From positions 1-54,586 of the forward strand of contig JACQUW010000108.1 of the NCBI GenBank assembly GCA_016210115.1: a stretch of DNA of 54,586 nucleotides, read 5' to 3'. This DNA comes from Deltaproteobacteria bacterium (GTDB lineage: Bacteria; Desulfobacterota; Binatia; UBA9968). The notes under the pieces are model-generated. The model was given only the letters and a program-made list of their open reading frames with translations, had not been told where the DNA came from and ran no database searches. This document shows, piece after piece, positions 46,496-54,586 of the stretch. A program made the translations under genes and the position numbers. Within the stretch, counting starts at the first letter, position 1; the number at the start of each line of letters is the position of its first letter.

Positions 46496-46984
46496 CTACA
46501 ACTTTTCTACGAAACCGGTTTCTTCAAGTTTCATTCCCTGCCGGAACCGGGAAATCGCGTCCCTATCTCCTGAAATCAGGATGTTAAGGACCCGCACTAA
46601 TTCCGGGCCTACGGATCGGAGCTCGGTCATGTGGTGCAGAGAAAGCTCCTGAAGCAGCTCCTGCGCGGTCGGCGCAATCTGAACCAGCACTTGCCGGCGA
46701 TCGGCCTCATCCCGGTAACGGCGCACGAATCCACGCTGCTCTAACCTATCCACCAGCTCGACCGCGCTGTGATGTTCAATCTGGAGCCGCTCCGCCAGCA
46801 CTCGAATGGTGGGTTTTTTTCCCTGCGGTAGAGCCCTGAGCGCGAGCAAAAGTTGGTGTTGCTGCGGCTCGAGCCCAGCCGCCCGGGCCGCCTGCTCGCT
46901 GAATCGCAGGAAACAGCGAATACGGTACCGGAATTCGGCCAGCGCCCAGTAATCAGGGTTTTTAAATTTGTCGGCAGGACTCAT
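46496..46984 (-). CDS. MarR-family transcriptional regulator
   Basis: A 162-residue winged-helix DNA-binding protein. The MarR core is seen as LEPQQHQLLLALRALPQGK, TIRVLAERLQIEHHSAVELV with the recognition helix, and the wing RRYRDEADRRQVLVQIA. It probably binds the two palindromes just upstream of its own start and controls itself and the permease gene 38 bases downstream. Ligand unknown. No clear ribosome site precedes the ATG. A longer N-terminus is unlikely because of the operator spacing. Confidence 0.9.
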   Translation of the reverse strand: MSPADKFKNPDYWALAEFRYRIRCFLRFSEQAARAAGLEPQQHQLLLALRALPQGKKPTIRVLAERLQIEHHSAVELVDRLEQRGFVRRYRDEADRRQVLVQIAPTAQELLQELSLHHMTELRSVGPELVRVLNILISGDRDAISRFRQGMKLEETGFVEKL

Positions 46985-46990
46985 AGAATG

Positions 46991-47021
46991 TATCGGTTAG
47001 CGATAGTATCGTTACACGATA
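46991..47021. promoter_or_regulatory. Two tandem operator-like palindromes upstream of marR
   Basis: TATCGGTTAGCGATA (46991-47005) and TATCGTTACACGATA (47007-47021) are adjacent 15-bp palindromes with TATCG...CGATA arms, spaced 16 bases centre to centre. They lie 7 to 37 bases before the marR start and cover the predicted transcription start. The outer palindrome has six-base perfect arms (TATCGT/ACGATA). Similar paired sites are usual for MarR dimers, so autorepression is likely. Confidence 0.72.
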
Positions 47022-47049
47022 TAATTCCTTAAAAAAACGCCCTTGTCAA
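47021..47049 (-). promoter_or_regulatory. Sigma70-type promoter of marR
   Basis: On the minus strand, TTGACA (47049-47044) is followed after 17 bases by AATTAT (47026-47021). The expected start lies within the distal palindrome. The -10 matches four of six positions; the -35 is perfect. Confidence 0.6.
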
Positions 47050-47137
47050 CTCTAAAATGGTAATGCCGACGACGATAACCAAATTTTGTACGGAATCTAG
47101 CCTGTTAGCGCGAGAAGGGAGGTTAGGTTAGCGTGTC

Positions 47138-47170
47138 CCGGTCACCCTTCGAGAGCTTCAGGGTGACCGG
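47138..47170. repeat. Palindromic repeat downstream of acnA
   Basis: CCGGTCACCCT and AGGGTGACCGG are perfect 11-bp arms around TCGAGAGCTTC. It is of the TTCGA/GCTTCA class seen near dapA. It lies about 40 bases after the acnA stop and could act in mRNA 3' end formation or stability. Confidence 0.7.
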
Positions 47171-47209
47171 TCTTAAAGCGGATAACGAACCGGGGTGCAT
47201 TGATCTGTC

Positions 47210-49894
47210 TTACAAGAGCTGCCTCAGAACGTACTCCAAAATGCCGCCATGGCGGTAGTAATCGAGCTCCGCTGGCGTGTCGATGCGACAGGCTACCTTG
47301 AATTCCGTGGTTTTTCCGTCGTCGGTTCTCGCTTTCACAATGAGCTCCGTCGCCACTTTCAGGCCGTCTGAGATTGCAATGTCATACGTTTCGAATCCGG
47401 TAAGGCCGAGCGACTGCGGGTTCTCACCTCCTTTGAACTGCAAGGGCAGGATTCCCATGCCGATCAGGTTACTCCGGTGAATGCGCTCATAGCTTTCCGC
47501 CAGGACCGCTTTCACTCCCAGGAGCCTCGGCCCTTTAGCTGCCCAATCTCTCGACGAGCCGCAGCCGTATTCTTTTCCCGCGATAACGATCAGCGGAGTG
47601 CCCTCCTTCTGATACAGCATGGCCGCGTCATAAATGGACATCTGCTTTTGCTCCGGCAAATGCACGGTCCAGCCGCCTTCCGTACCGGGCGCGAGTCGAT
47701 TCTTCAGTCGCACATTCGCAAAGGTGCCGCGCACCATCACTTCGTGGTTGCCGCGGCGGGCGCCGTATTGGTTGAAATCTTTCGGCTGCACGCCATGCTC
47801 CGTGAGATAGCGGGCGGCAGGGCCGTTCTTTTCGATCGAGCCGGCGGGCGAGATATGGTCGGTCGTGATCGAGTCGCCCAGGACCGCCAGGACTCTGGCC
47901 CCGGCAATATCTTGGGACTTCGACGGCGCCTTATCCATACCTTCGAAATATGGGGCCTGGCGCACGTAAGTTGAATTTGGATCCCAGGCGAAGAGTTCGC
48001 CTTCGGGCGTCGGCATCTTCTTCCACTGCTCGTCTCCCTCGAACACCCCGCCGTATTCTTTCTTGAACATTTCGGACCTAACGGACCTGTGGATCTCCTC
48101 CCGGACTTCTTCCGGCGTTGGCCAGATGTCCCTTAAATAGACTGGTGAGCCCTTCGGGTCTGTCCCGAGCGGCTCGGTGGTGATATCCATGTCCATTCGG
48201 CCCGCAAGCGCGTAAGCAACCACGAGCGGAGGCGACGCGAGATAATTCGCCCGCACCTGCGGGTGAATTCGTCCCTCGAAATTTCGGTTACCGGAGAGAA
48301 CAGCGCAGGCGACAAGATCGCCTTCCTGAATACCCGCGGAGATAGGTTCCGGAAGAGGTCCCGTGTTGCCGATGCAGGTAGTGCAGCCGTAGCCCACCAA
48401 ATAAAATCCGAGTCTCTCCAGATGCGGCAGAAGGCCGCTTTCTTTAAGGTACTCGGTTACAACCTTCGAACCTGGGGCCAGACTTGTCTTTACCCACGGC
48501 TTCGCTTTGAGCCCCTTTTCAATGGCCTTTTTTGCGAGCAAGCCCGCGCCGATCAGCACCGAAGGATTTGAGGTATTCGTGCAGCTCGTGATGGCCGAAA
48601 TAACGACTGTGCCGTGTCCGAGATTAGCGCGGTCGCCATTGAGTTGCACGCTGACCGTCCGCGCGGGATCTCCGCTCTTTAGCAGGCTCGGAAGCACCTC
48701 TTGAAAAGCCGATTTTGCTTTTGCGAGCGGGACCCGGTCCTGCGGTCTTCTAGGACCGGCGAGGCTGGGTTCTACGGTCGCCAGATCGAGCTCAAGCGTG
48801 TCAGTGAAAACGGGATCAGGAGATGCATCGGTTCGGAAAAGACCCTGCTCTTTGCAATAGGCTTCCACCAATTTGATCAGCTCCGGATCTCGCCCGGTCA
48901 GCTCAAGATATCTGAGCGTCTCGTCATCCACGGGAAAAAACCCGATGGTCGCGCCGTACTCCGGGGCCATGTTACCGATCGTCGCGCGGTCTGCCAGGCT
49001 CAAGCTTGACAATCCTGATCCATAAAACTCCACGAATTTTTCGACGACCCCTTTCTTGCGCAATATCTGCGTAACCGTGAGGACGAGGTCCGTAGCCGTG
49101 GCGCCCTCTCGAAGCCTGCCGTGAAGTTTGAAGCCGATAACATCGGGAATAAGCATGATGATGGGCTGGCCGAGAAGCGCCGCCTCGGCCTCAATGCCGC
49201 CCACGCCCCAGCCCACAACGCCCAGCCCATTGATCATCGTGGTGTGAGAGTCCGTTCCGACAACAGTATCCGGATAGGCCATCGTTTTCCGGTTTTCTTT
49301 GAGCCGGAAAACGACGGGAGCGAGGTATTCCAAATTAACCTGGTGGCAGATGCCGGTGTCCGGCGGCACGACTTTAAAATTGCTGAAGGCCTTCTGTCCC
49401 CAGCGGAGGAAAGAATAGCGCTCGATATTGCGCTCGTATTCGATCTTGGAATTGAAATGAAAGGCTTCGGGAGAACCAAAACGGTCTACCTGGACCGAGT
49501 GGTCGATGACGAGATCCACAGGCGCGAGTGGATTGATCTTCTTTGGCTCACCACCGAGCCGCTTCATCGCCTCGCGCATCGCGGCAAGGTCTACGACCGC
49601 CGGAACGCCAGTCAGATCTTGCATGAGAACGCGCGCCGGCATAAACGCGATCTCTTTTTCCTGTTTGACGTTAGGATCCCGGTTCGCCAGCGCTTCGATA
49701 TCTGCCTTCCGGACGTGGCGATTGTCTTCCAGCCTCAGCAAATTTTCCAGCAGGACCTTCAGAGAAACCGGCAGTGAGGAAATATCCTTAAAACCCGCCT
49801 TTTCGAGCAAATCGAGACGATATATATCGTAATTTCGCTTGCCGACTTTTAGAGCCTTCCGGGTGCCGAAAGTATCCAAGGACTTCTGTGCCAT
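47210..49894 (-). CDS. acnA: Aconitate hydratase A
   Basis: [4Fe-4S] enzyme of the TCA cycle, interconverting citrate and isocitrate. The 894-residue protein has the cluster cysteines in [16 protein letters not shown] and [16 protein letters not shown]. It also has [19 protein letters not shown] and the C-terminal swivel-domain motif [15 protein letters not shown]. Length is right for AcnA rather than AcnB. The ATG has AAGGAGAGGG before it. It stands alone, with palindromic repeats on both sides, upstream of marR on the same strand. Confidence 0.97.
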   Translation of the reverse strand: MAQKSLDTFGTRKALKVGKRNYDIYRLDLLEKAGFKDISSLPVSLKVLLENLLRLEDNRHVRKADIEALANRDPNVKQEKEIAFMPARVLMQDLTGVPAVVDLAAMREAMKRLGGEPKKINPLAPVDLVIDHSVQVDRFGSPEAFHFNSKIEYERNIERYSFLRWGQKAFSNFKVVPPDTGICHQVNLEYLAPVVFRLKENRKTMAYPDTVVGTDSHTTMINGLGVVGWGVGGIEAEAALLGQPIIMLIPDVIGFKLHGRLREGATATDLVLTVTQILRKKGVVEKFVEFYGSGLSSLSLADRATIGNMAPEYGATIGFFPVDDETLRYLELTGRDPELIKLVEAYCKEQGLFRTDASPDPVFTDTLELDLATVEPSLAGPRRPQDRVPLAKAKSAFQEVLPSLLKSGDPARTVSVQLNGDRANLGHGTVVISAITSCTNTSNPSVLIGAGLLAKKAIEKGLKAKPWVKTSLAPGSKVVTEYLKESGLLPHLERLGFYLVGYGCTTCIGNTGPLPEPISAGIQEGDLVACAVLSGNRNFEGRIHPQVRANYLASPPLVVAYALAGRMDMDITTEPLGTDPKGSPVYLRDIWPTPEEVREEIHRSVRSEMFKKEYGGVFEGDEQWKKMPTPEGELFAWDPNSTYVRQAPYFEGMDKAPSKSQDIAGARVLAVLGDSITTDHISPAGSIEKNGPAARYLTEHGVQPKDFNQYGARRGNHEVMVRGTFANVRLKNRLAPGTEGGWTVHLPEQKQMSIYDAAMLYQKEGTPLIVIAGKEYGCGSSRDWAAKGPRLLGVKAVLAESYERIHRSNLIGMGILPLQFKGGENPQSLGLTGFETYDIAISDGLKVATELIVKARTDDGKTTEFKVACRIDTPAELDYYRHGGILEYVLRQLL

Positions 49895-50073
49895 TGCCCT
49901 CTCCTTATTTTTTCATGGATTACTTATCTTCTAGCGTAGGCCAGAGACATAAAGCAATAGGGAGAAAGAATCACAAACACCCTATTACATGGGCGTCGGC
50001 ATCAATCGTCAACATTGGTCACCTCGTCGCCAAACGAAATCCCCTGTGTCCCCCTGAAGCTGTGAAAAAATTC

Positions 50074-50223
50074 AAATCCCCCTTTCGTCCCCCTTTTTTT
50101 CAAAAGGGGATAATCCAAAAAGGAAAGTGGAATTTTGCTCAGTAAGTGCTTGGAAGCCGTCTCTTTCGACTACGAGTTCCCCTCTTTGGCAAAGTTTGAA
50201 AAAGAGGGGCAAGGGGAGATTTT
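50074..50223. repeat. Two inverted copies of a poly-C/poly-G repeat
   Basis: The copy at 50074-50115 has AAATCCCCCTTTCG, CCCCCTTTTTTT and AAAAGGGGATAA. The copy at 50177-50223 is inverted and reads, on the minus strand, AAATCTCCCCTTGCCC, CTTTTTCAAACTTT and GAGGGGAA. Both belong to a known type of dispersed intergenic repeat. They lie in the 373-base gap between ctaD and acnA, which holds no recognised gene. Confidence 0.6.
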
Positions 50224-50267
50224 GTTTTGCGAATCTCGCTTGATTAACACCACCACGACCCAACTGC

Positions 50268-51914
50268 CTACCAAACGCTGAACCCCGGCGATGACAGATG
50301 CGCGTTCCGGATCAAATCCACGAGGGGCATGCCGTAGGAAAGAAAGATCAGGACGATCGTCACAAACAACCACGGCTTCCAGGCATCCAGCCAGGCTGGA
50401 GTCTCCTGAGAATCTCTCAACGCCTCAGCCACCGGCATCTCGACCGGCTGCGCCACTTTTCGGGAGGCAAAGACGGTGCCCAGGACAATAACAACGTAAA
50501 GAATTACGCTCGCCCACAGCAGAATCCCGCCTGCAGCCGCCAACAGGAGCATAGGATTCCATTCGGGAGAAAGATAAGGGGCAGCCCCGAGCATGGTTCG
50601 GCGCGGCACACCAAAACGGATTCCTAACATATGATGACTGGCGGAAAACGGCACCATGGCCACAAGCCACAACCATACCTGAACGTTGGCGGCCCGTGTG
50701 CTCCACAGCTCTCTTCCCGTAAGGCGTGGGATAAGCCAATAGGTAATCCCGATAAAGCTCAATGTAACCGTGGTGGCGAGCGTCAGATGAAAATGGCCGA
50801 CGATCCACAGAGTGTTATGCACCACCAGGTTCATATTGTAGGACGCGTTGATGAGTCCGCCGATACCGCCGAACGCGAATACGATGATTGCAAATGCCTG
50901 AGCGGAAAAGGAGGGATCACCCCAGGGCAGCTTGCGAATCCAGCCGAACAGTCCCTTTCCTCCTCGAGCGCGGCCCCCCAACTCCAGCGAGGCGATAACG
51001 GTAAACGCGGTGAGCAAGCTCGGGAAAGTAACGCCATACGTCAGGATCGTGTGAAAAGCTTTCCACCCGGTTGCTATCCCGGGATCGGTAAACTGGTGAT
51101 GGAATCCCACCGGAATCGAAAGGACGAGAAAAAGCCAAAATGCCAGGCGCGCTAAAGGATCGCTGAAGACCTTTCCCCCCGCCTGCGCGGGGAGCATTCC
51201 GTACCACGAGATATAGGCGGGCAGAAGCCAAAAGTAAACAATCGGATGCCCGGTGAACCAAAAAAGAGTTCTGGCAAGCAGCGGATCTGTCCCTGCAGTC
51301 AGCCCTAACGACCATGGAATGAGCAGGAACAGCATCTCGGCGGCGATGCCCAACGAAGCGATCTGCCACATGACCATGGTCAGAACCGATCCGAAAGCGA
51401 TGAATGGAGTGCGCGCGCTCGGGTGAGCTTTTCGCCAGGCTCCTAGAGTAAAATAAAGACCAAAGCCCTCCACCCACGAGCCCACCACAACCAGGGTCAG
51501 GCCGATGTAGAAGAAAGGATTCGCCTTCAGCGGTGGATAAAAGGTGAAGAGGACGGTCGCCTCGTTCAACAGGAGCGGAACAGCGGCCATTATAAGGCCC
51601 GCGACCATCAGGATGAGGCCAAGAATGTTTACCCAACGGTAGCGCAGTTTTGTCTTCAGGCTATGAACCGTCGCGAAGGTGAGAAAGCCCGTGATAAAAA
51701 AGGTGGTCCATACCAGAGCATTGAGGACACCGTGAAGGCTGAGCCCCTGATAGTAGCTCTTTATGCCCGGCGCGAGCTTGCTATAGAAGTCAAAGCCAGC
51801 GTGCTCAAGAACCTGAAGAGGTCCGAACCAGCTTCCGAGAAACAGAGATCCTACAGCAATTCCGATATGCCAGGCAGTCAGTCGTTCCTCCAGCCGAAAG
51901 GGTTTTTCAGGCAT
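50268..51914 (-). CDS. ctaD: Cytochrome c oxidase subunit I, ba3 type
   Basis: Haem-copper oxidase catalytic subunit reducing oxygen and pumping protons. The 548-residue, roughly 13-helix protein shows the low-spin haem His in SLHGVLNALVWTTFF, the CuB His and Tyr in TGHPIVYFWLLPAYISWYG, CuB His pair HHQFTDPG, and haem ligands in VVHNTLWIVGHFHLTLA. The HPxxY spacing without the K-channel motifs of A-type marks it as B type (Thermus ba3-like), probably of high oxygen affinity. GAAGGGAACG precedes the ATG. It ends a three-gene unit, 11 bases after subunit II. Confidence 0.95.
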   Translation of the reverse strand: MPEKPFRLEERLTAWHIGIAVGSLFLGSWFGPLQVLEHAGFDFYSKLAPGIKSYYQGLSLHGVLNALVWTTFFITGFLTFATVHSLKTKLRYRWVNILGLILMVAGLIMAAVPLLLNEATVLFTFYPPLKANPFFYIGLTLVVVGSWVEGFGLYFTLGAWRKAHPSARTPFIAFGSVLTMVMWQIASLGIAAEMLFLLIPWSLGLTAGTDPLLARTLFWFTGHPIVYFWLLPAYISWYGMLPAQAGGKVFSDPLARLAFWLFLVLSIPVGFHHQFTDPGIATGWKAFHTILTYGVTFPSLLTAFTVIASLELGGRARGGKGLFGWIRKLPWGDPSFSAQAFAIIVFAFGGIGGLINASYNMNLVVHNTLWIVGHFHLTLATTVTLSFIGITYWLIPRLTGRELWSTRAANVQVWLWLVAMVPFSASHHMLGIRFGVPRRTMLGAAPYLSPEWNPMLLLAAAGGILLWASVILYVVIVLGTVFASRKVAQPVEMPVAEALRDSQETPAWLDAWKPWLFVTIVLIFLSYGMPLVDLIRNAHLSSPGFSVW

Positions 51915-51925
51915 GATCGTTCCCT

Positions 51926-52408
51926 TCAGGATCGCTGCTCCACAACGATCGTACCGAACATGATCTGATGGGCGGCGCCGCAGTACTCATGACAGAGGAA
52001 ACGATATACACCTGGCTTATCAAAGCGTCCGGTGATTTTCGTTACGTGACCGGGAAGGATCATGGCGTTGATATTTGTCCGTTCGATCAACACGCCATGC
52101 TGTACGTCGGCGCTGGTCAGGTAAAAGGTCACCGTTGAGCCGGCCGGAATCTTGATTTCCCCGGGAGAGAAAGTCCATACCTGAGCACGCATGTAAACAT
52201 CGTAACGGCCCGGCGCTCGCTCCACGACTCCGGGATTAGCAAAGGGAGGATCTGAAGCAACCCGGCTCGGATCAATCCGCGTTTCATGACCCGGCAGGTG
52301 AAAACCGTAAAAAGCGGTGGCCGCCACGGCCAGTAGGAAAAGCACCAGGATAAGCCCGCTCGCCAACATCCACAATTTTTCGTATGGATCGACTCTGAAG
52401 GAACTCAT
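51926..52408 (-). CDS. ctaC: Cytochrome c oxidase subunit II, CuA protein
   Basis: Binds the CuA centre that accepts electrons from cytochrome c. The 160-residue product has one N-terminal membrane helix (WMLASGLILVLFLLAVAATAFY). The periplasmic cupredoxin domain has all CuA ligands in GVYRFLCHEYCGAAHQIMF (C-x3-C-x3-H-x2-M) and the upstream His in ADVQHGVLI. The ATG at 52408 overlaps the stop of the subunit IIa gene (ATGA), suggesting translational coupling. The frame is open further to 52453 but the extension lies in that gene. Confidence 0.95.
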   Translation of the reverse strand: MSSFRVDPYEKLWMLASGLILVLFLLAVAATAFYGFHLPGHETRIDPSRVASDPPFANPGVVERAPGRYDVYMRAQVWTFSPGEIKIPAGSTVTFYLTSADVQHGVLIERTNINAMILPGHVTKITGRFDKPGVYRFLCHEYCGAAHQIMFGTIVVEQRS

Positions 52409-52527
52409 TGCATGCCGCCCCTGAGCAGCAAAATGAGGTAAGCGCTGCCCCAAAGGACAACAATCAGCAAAGCAAAGATAAGCAGGACAGCGATCGTGCC
52501 CATGGGCTTGGGATGCGGTTCTTCCAC
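52405..52527 (-). CDS. Cytochrome ba3 oxidase subunit IIa-like small protein
   Basis: A 40-residue protein too short for routine ORF searches. It starts at a GTG (52527), preceded by GGGGAA, reads VEEPHPKPMGTIAVLLIFAL and continues with a single membrane helix (about residues 9-32) and a short RGGMQ end. Its TGA overlaps the subunit II ATG. Thermus ba3 oxidase has a similar one-helix subunit IIa gene directly before subunit II. The same gene order IIa-II-I and one-helix size support the call. Starting at the ATG at 52503 would give 32 residues. Confidence 0.74.
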   Translation of the reverse strand: MEEPHPKPMGTIAVLLIFALLIVVLWGSAYLILLLRGGMQ

Positions 52528-52678
52528 GTGCGAAGTTTCCCCGTTCGAAATGCGCGAGCGCTAAAAAGAGGCAGTGCCTGTAAACGAACTAACGCTAGCC
52601 GAAATCCGGGCCGGGCGTCAAGTAGAAGGAGGGTCCCGAAAAATTATGCTGCCAAGAAGAAACGGAGATCGCGTGGCT

Positions 52679-53338
52679 TCAGCGATCCCGGACGGCTGAA
52701 GAAGCATCGGCCTCCTGGGCGTGGGCGAGCTGCCGCGGGCTGGCGCCGCCGGCGCGCGCGATGCCTGCCAGCGTTCGGCGAGACACCACCGAACGGGGCT
52801 TCGCAGCCGTTATGTCGCGTGTCGTAGCCGCCTTGTCGCGATGTTTGATCAGAAGCCACTGCCGCTCGCGCATTCTGACGAGCACCCATGGTCCCTGGAG
52901 CTTCTTCCCGTAAAGCCGGAATTTGAGATCTCCCTTCCGAAGCGCAAGGCCGACATCTTCCACCTCGGGTTCCCAGGTCCCCCGATCCCAGATCATCACG
53001 GTTCCCGCCCCATACTCTCCTTCCGGGATGACGCCTTCGAACTGATTATACTCGATCGGATGATCCTCGGTCTGCATCGCAAAGCGCTTATTCGATGGGT
53101 CGAGCGACGGCCCCTTCGGAACCGCCCACGAGAGCATAACGCCATCGTGTTCCAGACGAAAATCGTAATGGAGCCGGCTTGCGCGGTGCTTCTGAACCAC
53201 GAACTCCAGCCTTTTTTTCCTCACCGGTGCCAACTTGCCTGCCGGCTCGGATGTCACATCGAAGCGCCGCTTCAGATTGTATTCAGCGAGCCTGCCGAAC
53301 CGTTTGAGATCAGGCGGTTTCGAACGAGGTCTACGCAT
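52679..53338 (-). CDS. Stand-alone LigD-type 3'-phosphoesterase
   Basis: Metal-dependent phosphoesterase that trims damaged 3' ends. The 219-residue protein carries the LigD phosphoesterase signatures VVQKHRASRLHYDFRLEHDG with catalytic His/Asp and EDHPIEYNQFEGVIPEGEYGAG in two pieces: EDHPIEYNQFEG and VIPEGEYGAGTV. Neither ligase nor polymerase domain is present. The C-terminus is Arg/Ser-rich and low complexity. Such single-domain proteins occur with or without Ku. No Ku gene is in this window, so partner and role are not established. Confidence 0.93.
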   Translation of the reverse strand: MRRPRSKPPDLKRFGRLAEYNLKRRFDVTSEPAGKLAPVRKKRLEFVVQKHRASRLHYDFRLEHDGVMLSWAVPKGPSLDPSNKRFAMQTEDHPIEYNQFEGVIPEGEYGAGTVMIWDRGTWEPEVEDVGLALRKGDLKFRLYGKKLQGPWVLVRMRERQWLLIKHRDKAATTRDITAAKPRSVVSRRTLAGIARAGGASPRQLAHAQEADASSAVRDR

Positions 53339-53448
53339 AATACTTCTTGCACTCTAACGAAGAAGGAGGGCGTAAATGGTGTAAAATGCCCGCCTCTGTG
53401 AAAATACAATCATGTATGAAGCGCCGGCACAAGATTCGGATCGCAGGT

Positions 53449-54348
53449 TTATTCTAGAGCGTGGGTCATCAGAAAGGTGGAAATAATCACCTTGATTTGG
53501 CTATCAATCGCGGCAACGTCCCGCGCGAAGCGCTCCGCCCTTCTCATGTTTGCTGCGGGTATTCCATCGGTAAAGGGCGCCCGCCATTCGTCGAAATGAT
53601 GAAGGATAATAACCTTGGGTTTTAGAATTTTTAGCGCATTGCCTAAGTCGTATCCTTGGACCGGAGCCAACAAGGCGACATCGGGACGCAGCCCACGCAA
53701 ATTCTCTTCGATGAAGTTTCCGGTGCTCTGGTGCAAGACACGATGTTTGCCAAAACTGAAGTAGTAGAGATAGCTTCCTCCCTCAACGAAATCATTTCCT
53801 CTGATTGGACCTGACCATGGTTTTATGATTTCCTCGAACTTCGGGCGGCGTCTACGCCCACCGCGGGTCAACACCCCGTGCTCGCTTTCGATCACCTGGA
53901 CTGAAAATTCCTCAAAATCCAGTTTCTCCCCGCCGCTTATCGTAACGAGCTGCGACTTGCCTACCCCGGCTGTCAAAGCGAGATTCGTGGTCGTTCGGGA
54001 ACCGATAACCTTGGCGCCAAACGTTTTTGCGATGAAAGGGATGTCGCCGATATGGTCGGCATGGCTGTGCCCGGCGAAAATATAACCGGCGCCTCGGATG
54101 ACCTTCAGCACCGCCTCCTCGTCGGTTTTCCACTCCGCGGATAGATCCCGTTCTTTGCGACTGAGAAAAGGATCGATAAGTATGATTGTTTTTCCTACCT
54201 GTACCTCCCATCCGGCCGTCCCAAGCCATTTGAGAACGACGCTTTCCGGCTCCGGCGCCCGCTCGTCTTTCCCTTGAGCGCCTAGCTCATGTTGCCAAGC
54301 CGTAAGGAACAAGTAGAGAAGCGGTAGAATTATCTGAAAGCTCTTCAT
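53449..54348 (-). CDS. Exported metallo-beta-lactamase-fold hydrolase (UlaG-like)
   Basis: A 299-residue protein with signal peptide (FQIILPLLYLFLTAWQHELGAQ). The MBL motif HxHxDH is seen as GHSHADHIGDIP, and WLGTAGWEVQVGKTIILIDP is the typical N-terminal UlaG-like strand. Later metal ligands include SEHG and ILHHFDEW. It is probably a periplasmic metal-dependent hydrolase; the substrate is unknown. It could act as a phosphodiesterase or lactonase, which is speculation from the fold. Single gene, with hairpin 54379-54433 upstream. Confidence 0.88.
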   Translation of the reverse strand: MKSFQIILPLLYLFLTAWQHELGAQGKDERAPEPESVVLKWLGTAGWEVQVGKTIILIDPFLSRKERDLSAEWKTDEEAVLKVIRGAGYIFAGHSHADHIGDIPFIAKTFGAKVIGSRTTTNLALTAGVGKSQLVTISGGEKLDFEEFSVQVIESEHGVLTRGGRRRRPKFEEIIKPWSGPIRGNDFVEGGSYLYYFSFGKHRVLHQSTGNFIEENLRGLRPDVALLAPVQGYDLGNALKILKPKVIILHHFDEWRAPFTDGIPAANMRRAERFARDVAAIDSQIKVIISTFLMTHALE

Positions 54349-54378
54349 CGGGACAGACGAATTTATTGAGAGTTCGAA

Positions 54379-54433
54379 CGGCTACAGCTCCGGAGGGACA
54401 AGGCGCATTTTGAGTGCGACGAAGCTGTAGCCG
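54379..54433. repeat. Palindromic repeat upstream of the MBL-fold gene
   Basis: CGGCTACAGCT and AGCTGTAGCCG are perfect 11-bp arms with a 33-base interior (TTTTGAGTGCGACGA-type sequence). The stem and interior look like a mobile or dispersed repeat unit, not a normal promoter. Its relation to the downstream gene is unclear. Confidence 0.6.
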
Positions 54434-54461
54434 TCGATTATTGAACGATCGGTCTTTCCTA

Positions 54462-54586
54462 TTACAGCAGGCTATCGTGGCAGCCCTGGCTGTTGATCTG
54501 AACCGAGCCGGCGCCGCCTGTAACCCCGGTGATCGTGAGCAAGGTTGCGTTCGCCGTTGCCGGATTGGCATCGTCAACCTCGTCTA
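54462..54586 (-). CDS. C-terminal end of an unidentified gene (cut by window edge)
   Basis: An open minus-strand frame runs from the window end to a TAA at 54464-54462, giving about 41 residues. It reads as Asp/Ala/Thr-rich sequence with LLTITGVTGGAGSVQINSQG near its end, resembling secreted beta-rich or surface proteins. The frame is short and no family can be named. It could be chance. Confidence 0.4.
   Translation of the reverse strand, partial: DEVDDANPATANATLLTITGVTGGAGSVQINSQGCHDSLL

Noticed and set aside
54287..54577. 96-codon minus-strand frame at the right edge
   Set aside because: Overlaps the MBL gene start and the palindrome, and is Arg/Cys/Gln-rich like a shadow frame.

Overview
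The window is ordinary bacterial chromosome of moderate GC content, coded mostly on the minus strand. No plasmid, phage, insertion sequence, CRISPR array or tRNA gene was recognised. The gene orders zapA-6S RNA-formyl-THF ligase-rny, xerC-hslV-hslU-argBDFGH-lysA-dapFAB and rpmE-prfA-prmC-murA-his resemble Deltaproteobacteria-like lineages. Together with NMT1-like and Bug-type binding proteins, a ba3-type oxidase and a stand-alone LigD phosphoesterase, they suggest an uncultured Desulfobacterota-, Binatota- or Methylomirabilota-like organism. That placement is inference; no rRNA is present.

Layout. 1-2400 (minus): RNase Y (cut by the window edge), 5-formyl-THF cyclo-ligase, a well-supported 6S RNA, ZapA and a small coiled-coil protein. 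2800-5260 (plus): an ECF sigma factor, its zinc-finger anti-sigma factor, a DUF3106-like exported protein, two tiny Tyr/Arg/His-rich exported proteins and the frameshifted relic of a third. 5258-8930: a heterodimeric ABC exporter with one degenerate ATP site. 9124-10750: single-chain glycyl-tRNA synthetase. 10867-24192: one long minus-strand run of lysine genes (dapB with an in-frame TGA, dapA, dapF, lysA), arginine genes (argH, G, F, D, B), hslUV and xerC. 24419-25917 is a broken FG-GAP/Ig-like surface protein gene.

26235-31841: a hydrolase, a lipoprotein, an MFS transporter, a secreted hydrolase with an exported methyltransferase-like protein, and three lipoprotein genes including two paralogues. 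32266-39946: a his-murA-prmC-prfA-rpmE cluster with hisA, hisH, hisB and hisD but no hisG, hisF or hisI. 40223-46984: an unknown protein, a PDZ lipoprotein, an NMT1-like binding protein, a Bug-type binding protein, an unknown membrane protein, an ABC permease and a MarR regulator with two operator-like palindromes in its promoter. 47210-54586: aconitase, a three-gene ba3-type cytochrome oxidase including a 40-residue subunit IIa gene, a LigD-type phosphoesterase, an exported metallo-beta-lactamase-fold protein and the end of one more gene.

Most of the genes are biosynthetic or housekeeping and need no novel system. The least explained parts are the ECF sigma locus with its aromatic/basic exported peptides, the paralogous lipoprotein trio, the MarR operator pair, the in-frame TGA in dapB, and several families of short intergenic palindromes, two of which sit beside gaps in the his cluster.
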